From assembly GCA_902571425.1 (NCBI GenBank), contig CACGBZ010000005.1:1-64000 (forward strand): a stretch of 64,000 bases of DNA, given 5' to 3'. The notes under the pieces are model-generated. The model was not told the origin of the DNA. It ran no database searches and saw only the letters and a list, made by a program, of their open reading frames with translations. Both the position numbers and the translations under genes were made by a program. This document shows positions 56,033 to 64,000 of this stretch, one piece after another. The first letter of the stretch is position 1; each line of letters begins with the position of its first letter. Origin of the DNA: an uncultured Pelagibacteraceae bacterium. Its GTDB lineage: Bacteria; Pseudomonadota; Alphaproteobacteria; Pelagibacterales; Pelagibacteraceae.

Positions 56033-57136
56033 TTATAAAACGTAGGGCTCTGGTCTAGCGGTTTTACCCAAAACTCTCTCAACTGCAAAATCACCTATAT
56101 CAATTGTTTGGTATGATCCTGTTGTGATTAATTCAGTTAAGGCTCTCCCGATACCTGGTGCCTGCATTAATCCCCGGCCTGTAAATCCAGAAGCCATGTA
56201 AACATTATCATATTTTGGATGCTTACCAACAACTGCATTATTATCTAATCTATTACAATCATAGTAACCTGCCCATCCACCAGTTAACTTTAATTCTTCA
56301 AAGGCAGGTATTCTCTTAGCAAGAGCTGGCCAAACTAATTCCTCAAAATCATTCCAGGCTGGTTCCAAATCATCTGCATCAAATACAGAAATAGGTGATC
56401 CTGCTAAATATTCCCCTCCTTCTGGTCTCCAATAAACACCTGTTGTTAAGTCTCCACTAAGTGGCATCTCTTTTATATATGTTGGGCATTTTACTCTAAA
56501 CACTGTATGTTTTTGAGGAACAACAGGAATATCCTCTAACAATTCTTTTGTCCAGCAACCAGCAGCAGAAACAATTGTTTTAGCATTTATTTCTGAAATA
56601 CTTTTAACTTCACCTTTAATAAATTCTGCTCCAAGCTCTATTGCTTTACTTTTAAGAGCGCTATGAAACATAAATGGATCAATCCATCCTTCACTTTGAT
56701 TATCCGTATAAGTTGCTGTCTCTATCCCTTCACTATTCACATAAGGGAAAACCTTGGATAATTCTGATCCTTTAATATTTTTTGTTCCTGCATCACATTC
56801 TTTATGATTTTCTAATGCTCTATATTGTTCTTCGGCATGTTCGGGACCAAACATTAAAAGATATCCATTGGTTACCATGCTAGCTGTTGGATTAGGATTT
56901 TTTTCTGTTTTTAATAATTCTGGTATTTGAAAAATAAATTCTCTTGCAAATTTTCCTAATAAAATATTTTCTTTTTGAAAAAACTGCCTTCTAAAGCCAC
57001 CTAGAGATAAAGGAAATGAAGCTGTTTTATAAGTAGGATCTCTCTCAATAACTTTTACTTTTCTACGTTCTTTAGATAAAAAGTAGGCTGTTGCTGCCCC
57101 AATTATTCCTCCGCCAATTACTACAACATCATCCAT
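56033..57136 (-). CDS. FAD-dependent oxidase of the DAO family (sarcosine-oxidase-like)
   Basis: A 367-residue flavoprotein with the Rossmann FAD motif VVVIGGGIIGAATAYFL (about 4-20), an LGGFRRQFF segment, SAAGCWTKELLED and the C-terminal GFTGRGLMQAPGIG. It is nearest the DAO-family oxidases or dehydrogenases for N-methyl amino acids (sarcosine oxidase beta, dimethylglycine dehydrogenase, FOXRED1). No partner subunits are adjacent. The substrate is unknown; sarcosine would fit the creatinase gene in the window. The start (MDDVVV) is 2 bp from tspO's end. Confidence 0.83.
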   Translation of the reverse strand: MDDVVVIGGGIIGAATAYFLSKERRKVKVIERDPTYKTASFPLSLGGFRRQFFQKENILLGKFAREFIFQIPELLKTEKNPNPTASMVTNGYLLMFGPEHAEEQYRALENHKECDAGTKNIKGSELSKVFPYVNSEGIETATYTDNQSEGWIDPFMFHSALKSKAIELGAEFIKGEVKSISEINAKTIVSAAGCWTKELLEDIPVVPQKHTVFRVKCPTYIKEMPLSGDLTTGVYWRPEGGEYLAGSPISVFDADDLEPAWNDFEELVWPALAKRIPAFEELKLTGGWAGYYDCNRLDNNAVVGKHPKYDNVYMASGFTGRGLMQAPGIGRALTELITTGSYQTIDIGDFAVERVLGKTARPEPYVL

Positions 57137-57138
57137 AT

Positions 57139-57606
57139 CTAATTTAATATAATTAAGCTTATATTCAGAATTAGTGCAAAGCTAACCCAAAGTAAATATG
57201 GAATCATTAAGTAGGCGCTCAACATCTTGACGCGTTTAATCCTTAAAATTAGATTAATTATCAATGCTATTAGAATGATTAATACCAATAAAGCCAAGAC
57301 CATATTATGAAAAACAAAAAAAACTACACTCCAAGTTGTATTGAAAATTAAATGAATAAAGTAAATATAAACAGTATTCATGTCTCTATTTGTAGTATGC
57401 CAGTAAAGCCATATAGAGACAGTCATCATCAAATAAAGAGATGTCCAAACAGGACCAAATATCCAATCTGGGGGATTAAATATTGGTTTGTTTAATAGTG
57501 AGTACCAAGGTTCTTTAAATTTAACAGTAGCTAAACCTCCAATTAATGAGGCAGAGAATGTAATAGCAAGAAACAATAGAAATGTTAAAAATTTGTTTTT
57601 AAGCAT
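57139..57606 (-). CDS. tspO: TspO/MBR family tryptophan-rich sensory protein
   Basis: A 155-residue protein with five membrane helices and the TspO signature NPPDWIFGPVWTSLYLMM (about 44-61), plus LNKPIF, HLIFNTTWSVVFFVFH and many Trp and Phe. TspO binds porphyrins and sterol-like ligands and senses light or oxygen in some Alphaproteobacteria. It is divergent from the SDR gene and upstream of the DAO oxidase. Confidence 0.93.
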   Translation of the reverse strand: MLKNKFLTFLLFLAITFSASLIGGLATVKFKEPWYSLLNKPIFNPPDWIFGPVWTSLYLMMTVSIWLYWHTTNRDMNTVYIYFIHLIFNTTWSVVFFVFHNMVLALLVLIILIALIINLILRIKRVKMLSAYLMIPYLLWVSFALILNISLIILN

Positions 57607-57631
57607 GATAAATATATATACATAACAAAAA

Positions 57632-58390
57632 ATGAATAAAAAAACTATTTGGATTACAGGTGGAAGTACTGGGATTGGTAAAGCTTTAGCAATTAAATTT
57701 GCAAGTAAGGGATGGAACGTTGCTATTTCTGCAAGAAGAGCTGAATTATTGGATGAGCTTTCAAATTCTTATGAAAATATTTCAGGTTTCCCTTTAGATG
57801 TAACTAATAAAGAAAAGTGTAAAGAAGTTTTTAATGAAATTAAAAATAAATTTGAAGATATAGATATTTGTTTTTTTTCAACAGGAACATGGGATCCAAA
57901 AAAAGAGAAAGAAATAGATATCGAGCGAATGGAAGATGTGTTTAAGGTAAATTTTTTTGGAACCGTTAATAGTATTAAAGCCGTTGAACAACACTTTAGA
58001 GATAAAAAAAAGGGTATAATAACTATTGTTTCATCAATTGCAGGATATAGGGGATTACCTAATTCAACTGGATATGGACCATCTAAATCTGCATTAAATA
58101 ACCTAGCTGAAAGTTTATACTTTGATTTTAAAAGGTACAATGTTCGTGTTTGTTTAGTATCTCCTGGATTTATTAAAACACCAATGACGGATAAAAATGA
58201 TTTTAAGATGCCATTTTTAAAAACCCCAGAATATGCTGCAGATCAAATATATGAAGGTTTAGTTAACAAAAATATATTTGAAATTCATTTTCCAAAATCA
58301 CTTACAATTACATTAAAACTATTGAGTTTTTTACCAAGTAAAATTTATTTTGGTTTAGTTGGTAAACTAACGAAATATCAAAAAAAATAG
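57632..58390 (+). CDS. Short-chain dehydrogenase/reductase
   Basis: A 252-residue SDR with the cofactor motif TGGSTGIGKAL (about 8-18), SARRAE for NADP binding, FSTGTWDP in place of the usual NNAG, VSSIAGYRGLP and the catalytic YGPSKSAL (Tyr and Lys). A hydrophobic C-terminal helix (TLKLLSFLPSKIYFGL) suggests membrane contact. In other marine bacteria SDR genes occur beside the Cfa/DUF1365 cluster, as here, though this one is convergent with it. Confidence 0.88.
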   Translation: MNKKTIWITGGSTGIGKALAIKFASKGWNVAISARRAELLDELSNSYENISGFPLDVTNKEKCKEVFNEIKNKFEDIDICFFSTGTWDPKKEKEIDIERMEDVFKVNFFGTVNSIKAVEQHFRDKKKGIITIVSSIAGYRGLPNSTGYGPSKSALNNLAESLYFDFKRYNVRVCLVSPGFIKTPMTDKNDFKMPFLKTPEYAADQIYEGLVNKNIFEIHFPKSLTITLKLLSFLPSKIYFGLVGKLTKYQKK

Positions 58391-58939
58391 TTAATCTTTA
58401 ACAAATACGACAGTTAACTCAGCTACTTTAAAACCAAATTTAGTCATTGTTGCTCTATTAATTGCAACTCTATCATCTTGTTTAAAAATCCAATCATCGA
58501 AAGTTATTTTTAATTCTTTACCTTTAACCGGAACTAGTAAAACATATTCAAATTTAAACGCTGGTCCATAAGAATATCCTATTGCTTTACCCACAACATC
58601 CCCTGCTGTTCCTTCGTAATTATGCTCATCAATTTTATTTATTGTCCATTCTCGGTCTTGAACTTCACCATCATCCCAATTAAATTTTTCTTTAAGAATT
58701 AATTGTTTTCCATCCCAAGTTCCATTTAAGTCTGCAGAAAATTGTCTTGTTACTTTTCCTGATCTATTTTGTAGAACACCCCAGGCCTTAACATTTCCAG
58801 ATAAATATTCCTCAATAATTAGTCTTGGTTCTTTGTTTTTGAAGTCTTCTGGTTTCATAGCACTATTGTTGGAGCAACTTGTAATTAAGAATAATGAAAT
58901 TATCAACGAAATTGACTTAATTATTTTTATATGTCGCAT
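58391..58939 (-). CDS. DUF3833 family lipoprotein
   Basis: The lipoprotein signal is a hydrophobic stretch ending LITSC, with the lipid-bearing cysteine. The mature part has DFKNKEPRLIIEEYL, GKVTRQFSADLNGTWDGKQL and NWDDGEVQDREWTINK, typical of DUF3833, which occurs beside cyclopropane-synthase-like genes. Two ATGs are possible: 58951 and 58939. A GGAG at 58949-58946 sits at ribosome-binding distance before the second, so 58939 is chosen. It is the last gene of the minus-strand lipid cluster. Confidence 0.86.
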   Translation of the reverse strand: MRHIKIIKSISLIISLFLITSCSNNSAMKPEDFKNKEPRLIIEEYLSGNVKAWGVLQNRSGKVTRQFSADLNGTWDGKQLILKEKFNWDDGEVQDREWTINKIDEHNYEGTAGDVVGKAIGYSYGPAFKFEYVLLVPVKGKELKITFDDWIFKQDDRVAINRATMTKFGFKVAELTVVFVKD

Positions 58940-58956
58940 AAAAATCTCCATTATTT

Positions 58957-60135
58957 TTATTTGTTTTGCATTGAAAATTGTATCAGATCAATATTTTTTG
59001 ACTTAAATCCAGCCTCACAATAAGAAAGATAAAACTCCCACATTCTTTTAAATGTTAAGTCAAAACCTTGATTTTTAATTAAATCCCATTTTTTTAAAAA
59101 ATCGTTTCTCCATATCGCCAATGTATTTGCATAATGATCAGCATAGGAAATATATGAATTAACAGTTAAACCGTTGTCAGAAACATAACGATTAATGCTA
59201 TTTTTATTTGGTAAAAAACCACCTGGAAAAATATATTTTTGAATAAAGTCTTGTTTGTTTTTATATCTATCAAACAACCTATCATCGATAGTAATTGCTT
59301 GAATAGCTGCTTTACCACCATCAGATAAGTTAGTTTTAATGGTTTTAAAATAACCCTCTAAATAATTTTGACCAACAGCCTCTATCATCTCTATAGAAGC
59401 AATTGAATTGTATTTACCTTTAAGATCTCTGTAATCCTTTATTTCAATATTTACTTTTTCGTTTAAACCGCAATTAAAAATTCTTTCTTTTGCATATTCA
59501 AATTGTTTTTTTGATATTGTAATACAGTCTAGTTTAACATCATATTTTTTACCTAAGTACTCAGCAAAACCTCCCCAACCACATCCTATTTCTAAAACTT
59601 TGTCACCATTATTTGGTTTAATTAGATCAATTAATTTTTGATATTTGTTATTTTGAGCATCAGAAAGATTTTTCGACTTATCATCAAAAATAGCGCTAGA
59701 GTAAGTGAGTGTGTCATCTAACCAAAGAGAAAAAAAATCATTGCCTAGATCATAATGTTTAGCAATATTTTCTTTACTTCTGCTTTTTGTATTTTTGATT
59801 ATTTTATTTTTTACAAAATTAATTATTGGAAAATCAAGAAGGCCCGAGAATTTATATATAACTTCTATATTTCTTGCAGTTAATTCAATTAAGTTTGATA
59901 AGTTATCAGTTTCAAATTCACCTCTCATGTAACTCTCAGCAAATCCAATACTGCCACCTCTAATTAAATTATAATTAAAATCTGGTTTTTTGATTGAAAT
60001 ATTTGCATGCAATTTTTCATTCAGATTTCCAAACTTTAAAACTTTTCCGTCATGTGTAGTCAGCTCTAGATAACCATGATTTATTTTATTAAGAAATTTG
60101 AAAACCAATTTATCTGAGATATTATTTAAAAACAT
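58957..60135 (-). CDS. cfa: Cyclopropane-fatty-acyl-phospholipid synthase family methyltransferase
   Basis: SAM-dependent enzyme adding a methylene or methyl group to a double bond of phospholipid acyl chains. The 392-residue protein has an N-terminal lipid-facing region (GFAESYMRGEFET, about 64-76), the SAM motif VLEIGCGWGGFAEYLG, SIEMIEAVGQ and a late FYLSYCEAGFKSKNID containing the active-site cysteine. The Cfa-like enzyme in this type of cluster may instead make methylated unsaturated chains. It overlaps the DUF1365 gene by 1 bp. Confidence 0.92.
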   Translation of the reverse strand: MFLNNISDKLVFKFLNKINHGYLELTTHDGKVLKFGNLNEKLHANISIKKPDFNYNLIRGGSIGFAESYMRGEFETDNLSNLIELTARNIEVIYKFSGLLDFPIINFVKNKIIKNTKSRSKENIAKHYDLGNDFFSLWLDDTLTYSSAIFDDKSKNLSDAQNNKYQKLIDLIKPNNGDKVLEIGCGWGGFAEYLGKKYDVKLDCITISKKQFEYAKERIFNCGLNEKVNIEIKDYRDLKGKYNSIASIEMIEAVGQNYLEGYFKTIKTNLSDGGKAAIQAITIDDRLFDRYKNKQDFIQKYIFPGGFLPNKNSINRYVSDNGLTVNSYISYADHYANTLAIWRNDFLKKWDLIKNQGFDLTFKRMWEFYLSYCEAGFKSKNIDLIQFSMQNK

Positions 60136-60899
60136 TAATTCTCTACTGTAATATTATTTTTAATTTTAAATTTTTTCTTAATAAATTTAATTCCTTTAAT
60201 CCACAATTTAAACGCTTCAAAATGTATCGCAGAGATAATTTTAAATGTCATTAAAGGGTGTTTAAGATAAGAATTCATTAAGTTTTTGCTTGTCAAATCA
60301 GATCTTTCACCATCTTGAGATGCAAAAAGAATTTTTCCTTCTTGATCATATTGATCAATTACAACTGACAACTTCTGCTCTGGATTTAATATTCTAAAAA
60401 AATAATTACAATCCATTTCAATAAATGGTGAAACATGAAACTTCTTTGAGCAATTATTTTGAATTAATTTATTTTGTCCGTCTACTTTAAAAACATATGT
60501 GTGTTGCTCACCAAATGTATTCTTAACCTCATATAAAATAGAAATTAAATTATTATTTCTATCATATACAAAAAAAATACTTAGTGGATTAAAAACATAA
60601 CCAAATATTCTTGGATAGCATAAAAGTTTAACTTTTATGTTGTCTGTACTAATTTTGTTATTTATTAGGTTTTTTTTTACCCATTCAAAAAGAGATGACC
60701 CATCACGATCACCATGATCTTTCTCATAAAAACTAATAAGATTAAATTTATTCAATGAAAAAAATTGCAATTTATCATTAAGCTCATTTAGCTCTGATAG
60801 ATCTATAAATAATGAAAATACTTTATACTTAAAAAAATGTTCTTTTGGTTTAAATCTCTTATGGATTACATTTCCATTATATATACAAGAACTAATCAT
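60135..60899 (-). CDS. DUF1365 domain-containing protein
   Basis: A 254-residue cytoplasmic protein matching DUF1365: CIYNGNVIHKRFKPKEHFF (about 5-23), FSLFIDLSELNEL, SFYEKDHGDRDGSSLFEWVKK, LLCYPRIFGYVFNPLSIFFVYD and EVKNTFGEQHTYVF. The exact reaction is unknown. DUF1365 is nearly always found between a FAD oxidoreductase and a Cfa-like methyltransferase, as here, which implies a role in acyl-chain modification. It overlaps both neighbours. Confidence 0.92.
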   Translation of the reverse strand: MISSCIYNGNVIHKRFKPKEHFFKYKVFSLFIDLSELNELNDKLQFFSLNKFNLISFYEKDHGDRDGSSLFEWVKKNLINNKISTDNIKVKLLCYPRIFGYVFNPLSIFFVYDRNNNLISILYEVKNTFGEQHTYVFKVDGQNKLIQNNCSKKFHVSPFIEMDCNYFFRILNPEQKLSVVIDQYDQEGKILFASQDGERSDLTSKNLMNSYLKHPLMTFKIISAIHFEAFKLWIKGIKFIKKKFKIKNNITVEN

Positions 60900-62130
60900 T
60901 AAAGTTTTTCAGCATTTCAATAGATGATTTTATTCCATCTTCATGAAATCCGTAACCAAAATAACTGCCACAAAAAAGTAAATCTTTTTGATTTTGTATT
61001 TTAATAAGCTCTGATTGAGCATCTAATGCTTTTTGATCGTAATATGGATGTGTAAATTTTACTTTTCTCAATATTTTTTTATCATCAATATTGAAGTAAG
61101 GATTAAGTGTTAAGAAAATATTTTCATCACACTTTAAATTTTGTAATAAATTTAACCAGTAGGTTATTGAATTTTTCTCTAAATTCTTGTCATCTATTGA
61201 TGAATTCCAAGAAGACCAAGCTTTTTTATTTTTTGGCATTGCCCGCTGATCTGTATGTATGTAAGCTATATTTTCTTTGTAGCTAAAATTCGAAAGAATA
61301 TTTCTCTCATCCTCAGTTGGATTTTCAATTAGCTTTAAGGCTTCATCAGCATGTGTTGCCAAAACTACTTTGTCATAATCAAAAAATTCACTTTCACCGC
61401 CATAGTATAGGTCTAATCCTGATGATTTTCTTTTAACTCTTGTAACTTTATAATTTTTGTAGTGTTCACCACTAATTTGAGAAAGTATTTTACTAACATA
61501 AGTTCTACTTCTATTAGATACTGTGTACCACTGTGGTCTATTTTTTAATTTGAATAAACCATGATTTTTAAAAAATCTTAAAAAAAAACTAATTGGCATT
61601 TTGCTTGCTTCATATGGGGGCATAGACCAAATTGCAGATACCATTGGTATTATATGATAATCAACAAATGTTTTAGATAATTTATTAATTTTTAAATATT
61701 CACCTAGGGTAATTTTATCATCAGATATAGTTACTTGATCACTTTTTTTATAAAATTTAATTATATCAAAAAACATCTTTAAAAATTCAATGTTAAATAT
61801 ATTTGATTTATTAGAGAAAATTCCGCTTAATCCTTTTCCACAGTATTCAAATTTTGTATTATCTACTGAAACTGAAAAAGACATGTTGCTTTTTTCAATT
61901 TGAATATCATTTTCCTTAAAAAAATTAATTAAATTTGGATAAGTTTGAAAATTAAAAACAATAAAACCAATATCAACTGATACTTTTTTTTCATCAAAAA
62001 ACAAATCTATAGTATGAGAATGTCCGCCAAAATGGTCTTCTCTTTCGAAAAGATCTACATGATGTTTTTTAGATAAATAATAAGCAGCACTTAATCCAGA
62101 AATACCTGACCCAACGACAGCAATTTTCAT
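60892..62130 (-). CDS. FAD-dependent oxidoreductase of the Cfa/DUF1365 cluster
   Basis: A 412-residue flavoprotein of the amine-oxidase/phytoene-desaturase type, with MKIAVVGSGISGLSAAYYL at the start, LFEREDHFGGHSHTID, MPPYEASKMPISFFLRFFKNHGL and CGSYFGYGFHEDGIKSS near the end. It is first in the lipid cluster and overlaps DUF1365 by 8 bp. A dehydrogenation of methylated acyl chains is plausible from the cluster, but not shown by the sequence. The gcvP gene ends 6 bp upstream. Confidence 0.9.
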   Translation of the reverse strand: MKIAVVGSGISGLSAAYYLSKKHHVDLFEREDHFGGHSHTIDLFFDEKKVSVDIGFIVFNFQTYPNLINFFKENDIQIEKSNMSFSVSVDNTKFEYCGKGLSGIFSNKSNIFNIEFLKMFFDIIKFYKKSDQVTISDDKITLGEYLKINKLSKTFVDYHIIPMVSAIWSMPPYEASKMPISFFLRFFKNHGLFKLKNRPQWYTVSNRSRTYVSKILSQISGEHYKNYKVTRVKRKSSGLDLYYGGESEFFDYDKVVLATHADEALKLIENPTEDERNILSNFSYKENIAYIHTDQRAMPKNKKAWSSWNSSIDDKNLEKNSITYWLNLLQNLKCDENIFLTLNPYFNIDDKKILRKVKFTHPYYDQKALDAQSELIKIQNQKDLLFCGSYFGYGFHEDGIKSSIEMLKNFND

Positions 62131-62136
62131 TAATTA

Positions 62137-64000
62137 TTATGCTGCATCTTCTTTAAACTCATCCATACTTGGACAAGTGCAAAAAATATTTTTATCTCCG
62201 TATACATTGTCAACTCTTGCAACTGGAGGCCAAAATTTATTTGCTTTTAAGAATTTTGCTGGATATGCAGCTTGCTCTCTTGAATATTTATGATTCCATT
62301 CATCTGAAGCTAATTCAATATCGGTGTGAGGTGCATTTTTAATAGGGTTATCTACTTTGTCAAACTTGCCTGACTTGACCATATCTATTTCCTCTTTAAT
62401 GCTAATCAAAGTGTCACAAAATCTATCCAGTTCGGATAAACTCTCACTCTCTGTTGGTTCTATCATCATTGTTCCAGCAACTGGCCATGACATTGTTGGC
62501 GCATGAAATCCATAATCTATTAATCTTTTAGCTATATCTTCTTCTGAAATGCCTGTTTCGCTTTTAATTGATCTAATATCAATAATACATTCATGAGCTA
62601 CATTACCATTTGAACCTTTATAAAGAATTGGGTAATGATCTTTTAATCTATTTGCTATGTAATTTGCATTTAGGATTGCAATTTGTGTTGCAAGTTTTAC
62701 ACCTTCGGATCCCATCATCTTAATGTACATCCAAGAAATTGATAAAATGCTTGAGCTTCCCCAAGGAGCTGCTGAAACGGCACCTATTCCACTTGCAGGT
62801 CCACAATCTTTTACGACTGGATGATTAGGCAGATAAACTTGTAAATGTCTTTTACATGCGATAGGTCCCATCCCAGGTCCTCCTCCACCATGTGGAATAC
62901 AAAATGTTTTATGCAAATTTATATGACAAACATCAGGACCAAAATTTCCTGGTTTTGCAACTCCAACAAGTGCGTTTAGGTTTGCTCCATCCATATAAAC
63001 TTGACCACCATGTTCATGAATTACTTCACATATATCTTTAATTTTTTCCTCAAATACACCATGTGTTGATGGGTAAGTTACCATTAATGCACCAAGATTG
63101 TCTGAATGCAACTCTGCTTTTTTCTTTAAATCCTCAAAATCAACATTTCCTTCTTTGTCACAATCAACAACGACAACTTTCATTCCAACCATTTGTGCAC
63201 TCGCTGGGTTAGTTCCATGTGCTGAGCTTGGTATTAAACATATATTCCTATTTTCTTCACCTCTATCTAAATGATACTTTCTAATCACCATTAAACCTGC
63301 ATATTCCCCTTGAGCACCTGCATTTGGCTGAAGTGAAACGCCAGAAAAACCAGTAATAGATCTTAACCAATTTTTAAGATCTGTGAACATTTCTCTATAT
63401 CCCTCCATTTGTTCGACAGGCACGAATGGATGGGGCTCAGCCAATTCTCTCCACGAAATAGGTATCATTTCTGCAGTGGCATTTAATTTCATAGTACATG
63501 AACCTAGAGCAATCATTGTTCTATTAAGAGCTATATCCTTATCCTCTAACTTTTTAAGATATCTAAGCATTTCTGTCTCTGAATGATATGAATTAAAAAC
63601 AGGGTGTTCTAAATATTTTGAAGTTCTTAATAAATTTTTTGGTAAATTTGGTAAACTAACAGTAGGATCCTCTTTTTTAATTGACTCTGCAGCATTAAAT
63701 ATTTTTAGTAGTTGATTAACTCTGTAAACATTCTTTCTTTCGTCGAAAGAAACAGATAACATTTCTGAATTTACTTTTCTAATATTAACTTTTTGGTTTA
63801 AAGCATTTTTGAAAATCTGATCAGTCTTTTCTTTGGTAATAATAGTTACAGTATCAAAAAAATAATCCGAGTATAATTCATATCCAGATTGCTTTATTTT
63901 ATCCGCAAAATTTTTTGCTAGTTGAGACACTCTTTCTGAAATACTTTTAATTCCATCGGGACCGTGATAAATGGCATATGCTGCTGAAACAATCGCTAGC
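62137..64000 (-). CDS. gcvP: Glycine dehydrogenase (decarboxylating), P-protein, C-terminal part
   Basis: PLP enzyme of the glycine cleavage system. The frame is open to the window edge: upstream of a GTG at 63930 it reads AAYAIYHGPDGIKSISER, typical of the middle of GcvP, so the true start lies outside and about 620 C-terminal residues are present. Motifs include RTMIALGSCTMKLNA, the PLP lysine region HINLHKTFCIPHGGGGPGMG and MIEPTESES near the end. The type is the single-chain P-protein (about 950 residues). gcvT, gcvH and any glycine riboswitch would be upstream, out of view. Confidence 0.97.
   Translation of the reverse strand, partial: LAIVSAAYAIYHGPDGIKSISERVSQLAKNFADKIKQSGYELYSDYFFDTVTIITKEKTDQIFKNALNQKVNIRKVNSEMLSVSFDERKNVYRVNQLLKIFNAAESIKKEDPTVSLPNLPKNLLRTSKYLEHPVFNSYHSETEMLRYLKKLEDKDIALNRTMIALGSCTMKLNATAEMIPISWRELAEPHPFVPVEQMEGYREMFTDLKNWLRSITGFSGVSLQPNAGAQGEYAGLMVIRKYHLDRGEENRNICLIPSSAHGTNPASAQMVGMKVVVVDCDKEGNVDFEDLKKKAELHSDNLGALMVTYPSTHGVFEEKIKDICEVIHEHGGQVYMDGANLNALVGVAKPGNFGPDVCHINLHKTFCIPHGGGGPGMGPIACKRHLQVYLPNHPVVKDCGPASGIGAVSAAPWGSSSILSISWMYIKMMGSEGVKLATQIAILNANYIANRLKDHYPILYKGSNGNVAHECIIDIRSIKSETGISEEDIAKRLIDYGFHAPTMSWPVAGTMMIEPTESESLSELDRFCDTLISIKEEIDMVKSGKFDKVDNPIKNAPHTDIELASDEWNHKYSREQAAYPAKFLKANKFWPPVARVDNVYGDKNIFCTCPSMDEFKEDAA

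Noticed and set aside
1..64000. CRISPR arrays, rRNA, tRNA, insertion sequences, long repeats
   Set aside because: Reading through the window gave no repeated spacers, cloverleaf-like genes, transposases or long direct or inverted repeats; A and T runs are only low-complexity sequence.

Overview
The window looks like a piece of a streamlined marine alphaproteobacterial chromosome, most likely SAR11 (Candidatus Pelagibacterales). The reasons are very low GC, Lys/Asn/Ile-rich proteins, almost no intergenic DNA (no gap above about 120 bp), many overlapping genes, and alphaproteobacterial neighbourhoods such as aroQ-accB-accC / DUF2155-NDUFA12, purM-purN / DUF2066-hda, and lptF-lptG-lptD-surA-pdxA-rsmA / gmk-acpP-fabG-fabD. 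I see no rRNA, tRNA, CRISPR array, insertion sequence, prophage or integrase. About 65 genes are present; the first (AsmA-like) and the last (gcvP) run off the window.

Region 1 (1-17.6 kb) is housekeeping. It holds an AsmA-like protein, prfB with a programmed +1 frameshift, a class A penicillin-binding protein, RNase E/G, thiazole synthesis (thiS-thiG), aroQ-accB-accC, DUF2155, the complex I accessory subunit NDUFA12, a free-standing class II ribonucleotide-reductase C-terminal-like domain, aspS, a DnaA-like Hda, DUF2066, purM-purN, ndk and pepA.

Region 2 (17.6-34.5 kb) begins with lipopolysaccharide transport (lptF, lptG, lptD), a surA split by a one-base frameshift, pdxA and rsmA. Next come gmk, acpP, fabG and fabD on the other strand, the ribosomal operon rpsF-rpsR-rplI, dnaB, an RND/MMPL membrane protein, cvpA and purF.

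Region 3 (34.5-48.4 kb) is more accessory. It has an HD-domain protein with a possible di-metal ligand set, glutathione synthesis (gshA-gshB), two DMT transporters, an MFS transporter, cmk, a MOSC protein, a PhyH dioxygenase, two small unknown proteins, and a compact minus-strand operon: DMT transporter, creatinase, glycine amidinotransferase, threonine aldolase. moeA and mobA follow.

Region 4 (48.4-56 kb) is a soluble NAD-dependent formate dehydrogenase module: NifU-like scaffold, HPP membrane protein, fdhD, a NuoE/NuoF-type fusion beta subunit and the molybdenum alpha subunit, followed by SelO. Region 5 (56-64 kb) has a DAO-family oxidase, TspO, an SDR, and a DUF3833/Cfa/DUF1365/FAD-oxidoreductase lipid-modification cluster, ending in gcvP.

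A possible functional thread is nitrogen and one-carbon metabolism. Creatinase and amidinotransferase could release sarcosine or glycine plus urea; a DAO-type oxidase and glycine decarboxylase could oxidise these further; formate dehydrogenase could finish the one-carbon oxidation. The gene identities are well supported by motifs. The linked pathway is inference.
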